49,596 nt of DNA from Verrucomicrobiota bacterium (GTDB lineage: Bacteria > Verrucomicrobiota > Verrucomicrobiia > Opitutales > Opitutaceae): the NCBI GenBank assembly GCA_014584295.1, contig JACTNC010000013.1:1-49596 (forward strand). The letters run 5' to 3'. The notes under the pieces are model-generated. The model did not search any database and had not been told where the DNA came from. It saw nothing but the letters and a program-made list of their open reading frames with translations. Positions 18,989 to 26,768 of the stretch are shown one piece after another. The position numbers were made by a program, and so were the translations under genes. Every line of letters starts with the position of its first letter. The stretch's first letter is position 1.

Positions 18989-21157
18989 ATGGCGGACACC
19001 CCTCAAAAATCCTATGGCCCGGGCACCCATAAGGGCTACGCTCGCGATGAGTTCCTGGCCGAGCGGCGCACGCTGCGCGACTACTACATCATTCTGCGCG
19101 AACGGCTCTGGATCTCCCTGCCCATTGCACTTCTGGTCGCGCTCGGCTTTGGGTACTATCAGGCGCGCAAGACTCCGCTGTATTCGGCGATCGCCACGAT
19201 GCAGTTCGAGAAGCCCGAACGCGTCGTCCTTGAGCAGCAGGTCGTCGACCCGTCCGTTACGAGCGAGATCGACGTCAACACCTACCTGCTCACGCTTCAG
19301 AGCGCCCGAATCCGCAGCAGGGTACTGGCCTCGCTGACGCCGGAGGAACTCGCGCTCGTGCAGAAGCCGTATCTCGACGATGTACCCGCCGGCAAGCCTC
19401 CGCCCAGCCCGGACGTTGCACTCGGTGTCCTCACTGCCACTGCCATCCGCAACAGCTACTTGATGAGCGTCGCTGTTTCCCATCGTGATCCGCAGGCGGC
19501 TGCGCTGATAGCAAACCGCTACGTCGACCAGTTCATGCAGGACCTGCTCGATCGCGTCGGAGGCAGCAATGACTACGCTGTCGAATCCCTCAAGAGTGCA
19601 GCCGAAAAGCTCCGCCAAAGCTCTGAGGAGGCACAGGTAAAGCTGATGGCCTACATGCGGGAGAAGAATCTCGTTTCACTCGACAACAGCGTGAACATCG
19701 TGGCCGAGCGTCTTCGCCGCGTGAACGAGGCCCTGGTGCGCATCCGGGAGGAGAGGTTGAGCAACGAACAGCTCTACGCCCAGGTCGAGACTTTCCGGAA
19801 GGAAGGTCGAAGCCTGCTGGAAATTTCCTACATTGCCAATCATGGGTCCATCCCGGCCATCCGCGCCCAGTTGAATTCCCTTATCCGCGACCGATCGGTC
19901 TTTGAGGAGCGCTATCTGGAAAAGCATCCAACGATGATCAAGCTGGCGCACGCGATCACCATCTCGCAGCAGCAGCTTGACCGCGCCATTGAACTCGCCG
20001 TCAAGGACCTCGAAAGCACCCTTGAACGCATCCGCTCTCAGGAAAAGACATTCGAGGCCGAGTTCCGTGAACAGGAGCAGGCCCAGCTCAGGCTGCGCGA
20101 CATCTCCGTCGACTACGAAACATTGAAGAAGCAGGCGGACGTCGCCACCAACAACTACACGCAGGTCCTCAACCGCCTGACAGGCGTCACGACCAGCAGC
20201 AATCTGCAGAAGTTTCCCGTCCGCCCGCTTGATCGCGCCACACCGCCCGACAAGCCCTTCACCCCCAACCTTGACCGCATCCTGCGCAACAGCGCAGGGC
20301 TCTTCGTGCTCGTTTTTCTCGGCGTGGCATTCAGCCTGAGCATGGTTGACGATCGCATCAAGAGCGCGTGGGACGTGGAAACCTTCATCGGCGTCAACCT
20401 TCTCGGCATCATACCGGAACTGGCGTCCGTCAAGGACTCGGAGAAGTACTCCATGGTCATGGACAACAGACAGTCCCCGGGCACGGAGGCTTTTCTCAGC
20501 ATCTACAGTTCGGTAAAGATCCACTCGAAACTCGATTTTCCGAAAAGCATCCTCGTCACCTCCACAATCCCCGGAGAAGGCAAAACCCTTGTCTCCTGCA
20601 ACCTCGCCGGAAGCTTCGCACGCCACGGAAAATCCACGCTGCTCATCGATTGCGACCTGCGCCGCCCCATGCTGCACCGGCACTATCGGCAGAACAATGA
20701 GAACGGACTCATTTCCTGGTTTCAAAACGGTGCATCCTTGGAGGGCGATCCCCTAGCAAATGCCCATCTGGGGATCACCAAGGTCGGCGACAACCTTTGG
20801 CTGCTCTGTTCGGGCGGCCGCTCCAAGACACCAACAGAACTGCTCGACAATCCCGTCTTTGGGAAGCTGCTGGAGACGCTGAAGACGAAGTTCGATCTTC
20901 TGGTGATGGATTCGCCTCCACTCGGAGCGGTGACGGACTCCATGCTGATCGCCAGCCGATCGGACGAAATTGTCTACGTCTGCCGATTCAACCGCGCCTA
21001 CCGCAAACACATCCGCCTTTACTTCAATACGCTTCGCGATGGAAAGAACGAGATCCTGGGTATCGTCCTGAACGGACTCTCTCCGCGCCGAATCGAATAC
21101 TACACGAACTACCGGTACTACCGGAGTTACAAAAAGTATTACGGCTCCCAGACCTAG
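18989..21157 (+). CDS. Wzc-like polysaccharide co-polymerase with tyrosine kinase domain
   Basis: A 722-residue inner-membrane protein that controls polysaccharide chain length and export. A Wzz domain with the first membrane segment is at about 33-60 (LWISLPIALLVALGFGYY). A long periplasmic coiled region follows, with a second membrane segment near 430-450 (SAGLFVLVFLGVAFSLSMV). The cytoplasmic BY-kinase has Walker A in STIPGEGKT (525-533), Walker A' in LLIDCDLRRPM and Walker B in LLVMDSPP. The C-terminus is a tyrosine cluster with eight Tyr (EYYTNYRYYRSYKKYYG), the expected autophosphorylation tail. All functional parts are present. It works with the Wza-like protein encoded just upstream. 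The Arg-rich start at residue 15-33 is typical of a cytoplasmic n-region. Confidence 0.93.
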   Translation: MADTPQKSYGPGTHKGYARDEFLAERRTLRDYYIILRERLWISLPIALLVALGFGYYQARKTPLYSAIATMQFEKPERVVLEQQVVDPSVTSEIDVNTYLLTLQSARIRSRVLASLTPEELALVQKPYLDDVPAGKPPPSPDVALGVLTATAIRNSYLMSVAVSHRDPQAAALIANRYVDQFMQDLLDRVGGSNDYAVESLKSAAEKLRQSSEEAQVKLMAYMREKNLVSLDNSVNIVAERLRRVNEALVRIREERLSNEQLYAQVETFRKEGRSLLEISYIANHGSIPAIRAQLNSLIRDRSVFEERYLEKHPTMIKLAHAITISQQQLDRAIELAVKDLESTLERIRSQEKTFEAEFREQEQAQLRLRDISVDYETLKKQADVATNNYTQVLNRLTGVTTSSNLQKFPVRPLDRATPPDKPFTPNLDRILRNSAGLFVLVFLGVAFSLSMVDDRIKSAWDVETFIGVNLLGIIPELASVKDSEKYSMVMDNRQSPGTEAFLSIYSSVKIHSKLDFPKSILVTSTIPGEGKTLVSCNLAGSFARHGKSTLLIDCDLRRPMLHRHYRQNNENGLISWFQNGASLEGDPLANAHLGITKVGDNLWLLCSGGRSKTPTELLDNPVFGKLLETLKTKFDLLVMDSPPLGAVTDSMLIASRSDEIVYVCRFNRAYRKHIRLYFNTLRDGKNEILGIVLNGLSPRRIEYYTNYRYYRSYKKYYGSQT

Positions 21158-21204
21158 CCCGGAAGGCTGGCGGGCAGCATTGCCGCAGTCCCATTGCTAC
21201 TCTC

Positions 21205-22038
21205 ATGCTTATTCGTCTTTGCCTTGGAATTCTTCTGCTCGGCGTCCCAGCCATGCAGTCTGTGTTGAGCGCGGGTAATGCACCCCAGGTGACCAGGAGT
21301 ACCTGGAACGGATTTGTGCAGGAGGAATTCGTTGTCGCAGGCAGGCCTTGCCGCCTGGTCCTGCCAAAAAAGGCCGCACGGGGCAGACCCTGGATCTGGC
21401 GGACCGAGTTCTTCGGTCACTTCCCCCAGGCAGACATCGCACTGCTCGAGCGCGGCTTCCACCTCGGCTACATGGAAGTCTCCAACATGTTCGGAGCGCC
21501 ACCCGCGTTGGACCTGATGGATGCGTTCCATGCGAGCATGACGAAAGAGCGTCGCCTGGCGAAGAAACCCGTGCTCATCGGACTCAGCCGCGGCGGCCTC
21601 TACGCCTTGAACTGGGCGGCACGCCATCCGAAGTGGGTCGCTGGGCTCTACCTTGATGCACCCGTCTGCGATTTCAAGAGCTGGCCTGCCGGGCGCGGCA
21701 AGTATCCGGGCAATCCCGTCGAATGGGAGCGCTTGAAAAAGGTCTACGGTTTTGCGAGCGACGCCGAAGCCATGGCGTATCCGCTAAATCCCATCGACAA
21801 CCTCGCACCTCTCGCCGCGGCAAAGATTCCGATCCTGAGCGTGTGCGGCGATGCCGACAAGACCGTACCCTTCGACGAAAACACGGGCATCCTCGAAAAG
21901 CGTTACCGGGATCTTGGCGGATCCATTCGCGTCATTCTCAAACACGGCGTGGATCACCACCCTCACAGTCTGGAAGACCCTCAGCCCATCGTCGACTTCG
22001 TCCTCGCATGCACCGGTACCCGCGCAACGAAACCGTGA
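21205..22038 (+). CDS. Exported alpha/beta hydrolase
   Basis: A 277-residue alpha/beta hydrolase with a signal peptide (MLIRLCLGILLLGVPAMQSV). The nucleophile elbow is GLSRGG (Ser128). The acid is probably Asp in GDADKTVPF and the base His in KHGVDHHPHS. The substrate is not evident; related exported hydrolases act on esters or on sugar-bound acyl groups. The frame is open upstream to 20797, but that extension is a shadow of the Wzc gene, so ATG 21205, which gives a proper signal peptide, is preferred. It starts 48 bp after the Wzc gene and may belong to the same transcript, in which case trimming of polysaccharide acyl groups is one possibility. That role is inference. Confidence 0.8.
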   Translation: MLIRLCLGILLLGVPAMQSVLSAGNAPQVTRSTWNGFVQEEFVVAGRPCRLVLPKKAARGRPWIWRTEFFGHFPQADIALLERGFHLGYMEVSNMFGAPPALDLMDAFHASMTKERRLAKKPVLIGLSRGGLYALNWAARHPKWVAGLYLDAPVCDFKSWPAGRGKYPGNPVEWERLKKVYGFASDAEAMAYPLNPIDNLAPLAAAKIPILSVCGDADKTVPFDENTGILEKRYRDLGGSIRVILKHGVDHHPHSLEDPQPIVDFVLACTGTRATKP

Positions 22039-22157
22039 TGCGTTGGCGCTGAAGTGAGGCCTTCAACGCTCTTGCTGCCGACTCCGTAGGCGTACCCAAG
22101 GATGCCGGCCAACGCCCGTGCTTGCCGTCGGCGTTCCACTCCGGTTCGCTAGCCCCA

Positions 22158-23021
22158 ATGCCTCCGCTGCCAGCGTCACCCTTCCTGCCTGCGTCCTATG
22201 ACGCCCGCAAGCCGATCGTTCTGATTGCAGGCCAGGGACGCTACCCCACCCTCGTCGCAGAGGCGATTCGTCGGGCGGGAATACCGCTCAGACTGGTCGC
22301 ATTCGAAGAGGAAACTCCACCCGAACTGCTGGCTTCGTTTGCCGAGGCGGATCGCCGAAAGATCCTTGTGGGCCAACTCGGGAAGATGCTCCGAGCCATT
22401 GAAGATTTCGGTGCCGGCTACGCGTTGATGGCGGGACAGATCACTCCACGACGCCTGTTCAAGGGACTGCATCCCGACCTCAAGGCGACACGCATTCTAT
22501 TTTCCCTCAAGCGCCGCAATGCGGAAACCATCTTCGGCGCGATCGCGCGCGAAATTGAAGAACTTGGCGTGACTCTGCTCGACGCGCGCTGCTTCATTGA
22601 ATCCCACCTCGCAACGGCCGGTTGCATGACAGGAGGGCGGTTTCCAATCGAACGGGAACACCTCGATCACGGCATCCACATTGCGCGCGAATGCGCCATT
22701 CTCGATATCGGCCAAGGCTGTGTCGTTCGCAAAGGCACCGTGCTCGCCGTGGAGGCCTTTGAGGGCACGGACGCCATGTTGCGCCGCGCAGGCGAGTTCA
22801 AGACTGACCAGGCTGTCTTCATAAAGACCGTCAAGGCCCGTCAGGACTTTCGCTTTGACGTCCCGGTCTTCGGCCAGCGAACGCTCGAAACCATGCGCGA
22901 GGCCGGTATTTCTTCCGCGGCCCTCGAGGTGGATCGGGTCATCATGCTGGACAAGCCCCAGGTCCTGACCCAGGCACGTTCCTGGGGCATCTCGCTTTTC
23001 GGATTCAGCCTCCCGGGTTGA
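22158..23021 (+). CDS. lpxI: UDP-2,3-diacylglucosamine diphosphatase LpxI
   Basis: LpxI hydrolyses UDP-2,3-diacylglucosamine to lipid X (2,3-diacylglucosamine 1-phosphate) in lipid A synthesis and replaces LpxH in many bacteria. The protein has about 287 residues. N-terminal IVLIAGQGRYP and the C-terminal core with ILDIGQGCVV, GTVLAVEAFEGTDAMLRRAG and the Asp-containing FDVPVFGQRTLETM are the family signature, close to the Caulobacter enzyme. The start is ATG 22158 (MPPLPASPF); an upstream ATG at 22122 is possible but adds only a non-conserved tail. Its presence indicates that the organism makes a lipid A-type outer membrane. It lies among housekeeping genes and is followed by a nuclease-domain gene. 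Confidence 0.93.
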   Translation: MPPLPASPFLPASYDARKPIVLIAGQGRYPTLVAEAIRRAGIPLRLVAFEEETPPELLASFAEADRRKILVGQLGKMLRAIEDFGAGYALMAGQITPRRLFKGLHPDLKATRILFSLKRRNAETIFGAIAREIEELGVTLLDARCFIESHLATAGCMTGGRFPIEREHLDHGIHIARECAILDIGQGCVVRKGTVLAVEAFEGTDAMLRRAGEFKTDQAVFIKTVKARQDFRFDVPVFGQRTLETMREAGISSAALEVDRVIMLDKPQVLTQARSWGISLFGFSLPG

Positions 23022-23084
23022 TTCCCAGCAATCCATGGATCCCTTCCGCTTGCACCTGAGGCTGTGTCAGCCCATTGTGTGCGC

Positions 23085-23570
23085 ATGTCGAAGGATGTCC
23101 TGCCAATCACCGTAAAAGGCGTGATGCCTGCTGCCAATGGCTGCGCCATCTTTCTGGGCGATGAGGGCAAGACTTTCATCATCTATGTCGACCACCCGGT
23201 TGGACATGCGATCCAGATGACGTTGAATGGCGTCAAGAAGGACCGCCCACTCACCCACGACCTCATTGGACACATGCTGATGGGCCTTGGCGCCCGGCTG
23301 GAGCATGTAGTCATCAACGACTTCAACGAAGGCACCTATTTTGCCCGCATTCTCCTTCGCATGGAGAACGAGCTCGGCAAGAAGATCATCGAACTCGATG
23401 CCCGCCCCAGCGATTCCATCGTGCTGGCCCTGCAGCAGAAGCGTCCGATTTTTGTCGCCCGCAAGGTCTTCGACGCCGTCGAGGACATGAGTGAAATCCT
23501 TGAGCGTGTCCTCAGACAGCAGGCTTCCGAAGAGGAAACCGACGAGAGTGAAGGAAACCCCGACGCCTGA
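23085..23570 (+). CDS. Bifunctional nuclease domain protein (DUF151)
   Basis: A 161-residue protein that fits the BFN domain (PF02577). The domain runs from LPITVKGVMPAANGCAIFLG through TFIIYVDHPVGHAIQMTLNG and RPLTHDLIGHMLMGLG to ARPSDSIVLALQQKRPIFVA, with the characteristic ARPSDSIVLA phrase. BFN proteins have been described with DNase or RNase activity, but their cellular role is mostly unknown. ATG 23085 (MSKDVLP) is preferred; an upstream GTG at 23064 adds seven residues. The C-terminus is a short acidic tail (EEETDESEGNPDA). It is followed after 19 bp by the dihydrouridine synthase gene, so the two may be expressed together. Confidence 0.88.
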   Translation: MSKDVLPITVKGVMPAANGCAIFLGDEGKTFIIYVDHPVGHAIQMTLNGVKKDRPLTHDLIGHMLMGLGARLEHVVINDFNEGTYFARILLRMENELGKKIIELDARPSDSIVLALQQKRPIFVARKVFDAVEDMSEILERVLRQQASEEETDESEGNPDA

Positions 23571-23589
23571 CGGAAACGCGACCGACGGA

Positions 23590-24729
23590 ATGCTCCGTTG
23601 TGCGTCTCCCGCAGCCATGATGTCCGCACCAACCGCCCCACGCGCTTTGGCCGTCCCCTTGCCTCCCTCCATCCAGCCAAGCCAGCCGATTACTGCCTTG
23701 GCACCGATGCAGGACGTGACCGACCTCGCATTCATGCGGGTGATCGCCGAAATTGGCGCACCCGACTACTTTTTCACCGAATTTTTCCGTGTCCATGCCC
23801 AGTCGCGTCTCGAGAAACACATCCTGCGCTCAATCGACGAAAATACGACCGGACGCCCGGTGTTTGCCCAATTGATCGGAGAGGACCTTTTCCACATTGA
23901 GCGTTCTGCCCGCGAGCTGCTTCGCCATCCTATCGCCGGGGTGGATCTCAATCTCGGCTGCCCCGCACCCAAGGTCTACAAGAAAAACGTCGGTGGAGGC
24001 CTTCTCCGAGACCCCGAACACATCGACGCGATCCTTGGTCTGATGCGCGCCACGATCCCGGGGCTTTTCACCGTAAAGATGCGCATCGGCTTCGAGGATA
24101 CACGCAACTTCGACCGCATTCTCGACTCGGTGAACCACCATGGCGTTGACCTGCTGACCGTGCACGGACGCACCGTCAAGGAGATGTACCGCAGCGAGGT
24201 CCACTATGACTGGATCGCGCATGCGGTGCATCGCGTCACCTGCCCCGTCCTTGCCAACGGGAACGTCACTTCACCCGAAGCAGCCATCCGCATCCTTGAA
24301 ACTACTGGGGCGCGCGGAGTCATGATCGGCCGCCATGCCATCCGCAACCCCTGGATTTTCCGCCAATGCCGGGAGCGGTTCGCCGGCCTCGACGTATCAA
24401 CCGTCACGCTCGCGGAGGTCCGGCACTACATTGAGCGGCTCTACCGCGCCACGGCCGATTCCGAAGTGCCGGAACGGGCGCACGTCAACAAGATGAAGAA
24501 GTACCTCAATTTTGTCGGCCAAAGCGTCGATGCCGCCGGCGCCTTCCTGCACGACATGCGACGCACCCAGACCGAGGCCGAACTTTTCGCAGTCTGCGAC
24601 CGGCACCTTCTGGAGCAACCCACCCGAGTCTTTTCCCCGGAACCCTACCCGGGGATCATTGCCCGTCCCAACTGCGAAACTCCCTCCGCCGAAACCGACG
24701 GTTGCTCGCTGGACACCGTGACGGCCTGA
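23590..24729 (+). CDS. tRNA-dihydrouridine synthase
   Basis: Dus enzymes reduce uridine to dihydrouridine in tRNA loops with FMN and NADPH. The protein has about 379 residues from ATG 23590. The TIM barrel starts with ALAPMQDVTD (37-46). Further motifs are LNLGCPAPKVYKKNVGGG, with catalytic Cys124, TVKMRIGFED, LLTVHGRTVKEMY, CPVLANGNVTS and GRHAIRNPWIFRQC. The last two bind FMN phosphate. It lies closest to the DusB group, but the subtype cannot be fixed by eye. The first 30 residues are Ala/Pro-rich and not conserved, and ATG codons at 23617 and 23620 are alternative starts. It is the last plus-strand gene before the convergent glycosyltransferase block. Confidence 0.93.
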   Translation: MLRCASPAAMMSAPTAPRALAVPLPPSIQPSQPITALAPMQDVTDLAFMRVIAEIGAPDYFFTEFFRVHAQSRLEKHILRSIDENTTGRPVFAQLIGEDLFHIERSARELLRHPIAGVDLNLGCPAPKVYKKNVGGGLLRDPEHIDAILGLMRATIPGLFTVKMRIGFEDTRNFDRILDSVNHHGVDLLTVHGRTVKEMYRSEVHYDWIAHAVHRVTCPVLANGNVTSPEAAIRILETTGARGVMIGRHAIRNPWIFRQCRERFAGLDVSTVTLAEVRHYIERLYRATADSEVPERAHVNKMKKYLNFVGQSVDAAGAFLHDMRRTQTEAELFAVCDRHLLEQPTRVFSPEPYPGIIARPNCETPSAETDGCSLDTVTA

Positions 24730-24802
24730 TCGTCATCTCTGGCGACCATCCAGATACCGTGCAGTCTTGTCCGCTCGCAGAGCCGCCGCACTGAGGACGG
24801 AG

Positions 24803-25750
24803 CTACCGGTTCGAATTGCGTACGACCTCCCGAATCACGGCCTGCGGACGCTGGTTGATCGTGATAAACATCCGTCCGATGTATTCCCCACAAAGCCCGA
24901 GAATGACGAGCTGCACGCCCGAAAACGTCAGCAATGCAGCCATCAGGGTGCCCCATCCAAACTGCGGCCCCCGGTCGTGAAACCACGAGTAGATGACCAC
25001 ACCAAGCGCGACGAACCCCAGAAACGCCATGATGATTCCAAGCACGGTCGCTATGCGGAGGGGAAAAACCGAGAAATTGATGAAGGTGCTCAGCCAGAGC
25101 CTCCCCAGCCGGCGAATCGTGTAGCCGCTTGCGCCCGACTGGCGCTCATCATGCCTCACCAGCAGGGACCCCACCCGCTGCGTTACCTGCAGGAGCAGGC
25201 CATCGATGTAGGGAAACGGCCCTGAATTTGCCACGACCTGCCGAGCCACAAACGCGCTCACGCAGCGAAAGCTCGAAAGGTAAAGCCCGGCAGGCTTGTC
25301 CAGGGCGAAGTCCGTCACACGATTTGTCATCCAACTGCCCGCGTTCCGCCAGGCCGAGTGCTGTTTCACGTCGTAGCAGCCATACACCACGTCCAGGTCA
25401 TGCTCCTGCGCATGCCGGAAAAGGCGCACCGCCTCGTCCGGCGGATTCTGACCGTCGTCGTCGATATTCACGACATAGGCTCCGCGGGCATGACGCCAGC
25501 CGGTGAGCACGGCATTGTGCTCGCCATAGTTGCGCGAATGGTCGATAAAGGTGATCGGTATCCGCGCAACTGATACAAGGTTTCGGCACACCTCAGCCGT
25601 GCGGTCGCTGCTGCCGTCATTCACCAATACCAGTTCATGGCCGCCCTCCACGTGCAGCGACTCAATGATCTCAACCAGCGGAGGCAGCGTTTCCGCGCTG
25701 TTATAGAGCGGAATAACAAAACTGAGCGCGGGTGAGTTCTGGTCTGGCAT
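24803..25750 (-). CDS. Family 2 glycosyltransferase of the GtrB/ArnC type
   Basis: A 315-residue membrane glycosyltransferase that probably moves a sugar from a nucleotide onto undecaprenyl phosphate. The GT-A domain shows SFVIPLYNSAETL, LVNDGSSDRT and the DxD motif in NIDDDGQNPP. Two C-terminal hydrophobic hairpins (about 232-258, VLGIIMAFLGFVALGVVIYS, and 268-293, LMAALLTFSGVQLVILGLCG) end in GEYIGRMF, as in GtrB, ArnC and dolichyl-phosphate-mannose synthases. Such lipid-linked sugars feed GT-C enzymes, and three GT-C-like membrane proteins are encoded nearby. The start ATG 25750 lies one base after the epimerase stop (TGAATG), so it is coupled to that gene. It is the last gene of this minus-strand operon. 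Confidence 0.88.
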   Translation of the reverse strand: MPDQNSPALSFVIPLYNSAETLPPLVEIIESLHVEGGHELVLVNDGSSDRTAEVCRNLVSVARIPITFIDHSRNYGEHNAVLTGWRHARGAYVVNIDDDGQNPPDEAVRLFRHAQEHDLDVVYGCYDVKQHSAWRNAGSWMTNRVTDFALDKPAGLYLSSFRCVSAFVARQVVANSGPFPYIDGLLLQVTQRVGSLLVRHDERQSGASGYTIRRLGRLWLSTFINFSVFPLRIATVLGIIMAFLGFVALGVVIYSWFHDRGPQFGWGTLMAALLTFSGVQLVILGLCGEYIGRMFITINQRPQAVIREVVRNSNR

Positions 25751-25751
25751 T

Positions 25752-26756
25752 TCAGACGTAATGGGGGAGTTCCTTGCGATAGAAGTCCAGCGTGCGCGAC
25801 AGCGCGCTCTTCAGGCTTGTCCGCGGCCGCCAGCCGAGCGTCGAGCGGATCAGATTCCAGTCCGCATAGAAATCCCCGATGTCGATCTTCCGGCGTTCCG
25901 TCGGAAATGCCTTCACGCAATACTCCCCGCCTCCATTGCACGCGATGAGCAGTTCGGCCAGTTCCTTGAGCGTCACAGGCGGCGGCCCACCCAGATTGAA
26001 CACGCCACCCTCGGCCGCCTCGCTGGCGGCGGCGACGAGCAGCGCATCCACGCAGTCATCCACAAACGTAAAATCCCGGCGCTGCTCGCCACCCCAGACA
26101 TCAAAGGGTTTGCCCTCCAGCACCGCGCGAATCCAGACGCCGACAAATGTCTGCCGGGCATCCTTGATCCGCATTCGCGGACCGATCGTATTCGTTAGCC
26201 GGAGGATCGTGCTGCGTATGCCGTAATTGCGATGATACAGCAGATGATAGTGCTCCCCGGCCAGCTTGTTGATGCCGTTCACGTCCACCGGCCGCAGCGG
26301 ATGCGATTCACTGACCGGCAGCACGTCGGGTCGACCGTAAAGCTGGCGCGTGCTGGCAAAGACGACACGGATTCGCGGGTTGTGACGCCGACAGGCCTCC
26401 AGGATGGAAAGCTGGGCGCGCGCATTGATTTCGAGATCCGTTTCGGGATCCGTCATCGAATCCATGTGGCTCGTCTGTCCCGCAAGGTTGAACAGAAAAT
26501 CCTGATCGCGCACAAACACCGGCAGCGAATGCCGATCCCGCACATCGGAGATATTGACGTGAACCCGACCCGTGAGACCGGCCATGTTGCGAAGATTCCC
26601 ACCGTATTCCGGAATCAGCGAATCGACGAGTGTCACCTTGGATCCATAGCGGACAAGGCGACGGGCCAGGTTGGATCCGATGAATCCCAGCCCACCGGTG
26701 ATGAGCACTTGCCGCCCACGAAAGGCAGATTGAAGGTTTGATCGGAAACTTGGCAC
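25752..26756 (-). CDS. Sugar-nucleotide epimerase/dehydratase-like SDR with altered active site
   Basis: A 334-residue extended short-chain dehydrogenase of the NAD-dependent epimerase/dehydratase family. The nucleotide-binding motif is GGLGFIG (21-27). The usual Ser/Thr is in VFASTRQLYG (133-141). Other family landmarks are LRLTNTIGPRM, RDFTFVDDCVDAL and FNLGGPP. The catalytic YxxxK normally seen before LAGE reads NGINKLAGE, so the Tyr position is Asn160 and Lys is 164. I have seen NGINK in other members of this family, so it may mark a subgroup rather than a dead copy. The start is GTG 26756, 12 bp after the upstream stop. The product sugar is not predictable. It is coupled to the GtrB-like gene. 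Confidence 0.85.
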   Translation of the reverse strand: MPSFRSNLQSAFRGRQVLITGGLGFIGSNLARRLVRYGSKVTLVDSLIPEYGGNLRNMAGLTGRVHVNISDVRDRHSLPVFVRDQDFLFNLAGQTSHMDSMTDPETDLEINARAQLSILEACRRHNPRIRVVFASTRQLYGRPDVLPVSESHPLRPVDVNGINKLAGEHYHLLYHRNYGIRSTILRLTNTIGPRMRIKDARQTFVGVWIRAVLEGKPFDVWGGEQRRDFTFVDDCVDALLVAAASEAAEGGVFNLGGPPPVTLKELAELLIACNGGGEYCVKAFPTERRKIDIGDFYADWNLIRSTLGWRPRTSLKSALSRTLDFYRKELPHYV

Positions 26757-26768
26757 GCGGCGGGGAGT

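Noticed and set aside
19676..20725. A 349-codon open frame on the minus strand inside the Wzc gene
   Set aside because: The opposite strand carries intact Walker motifs and a Tyr cluster; the antisense translation has no recognisable domain or start context.
20797..21204. Upstream extension of the alpha/beta hydrolase frame
   Set aside because: It overlaps the Wzc gene in another frame; ATG 21205 gives a proper signal peptide.
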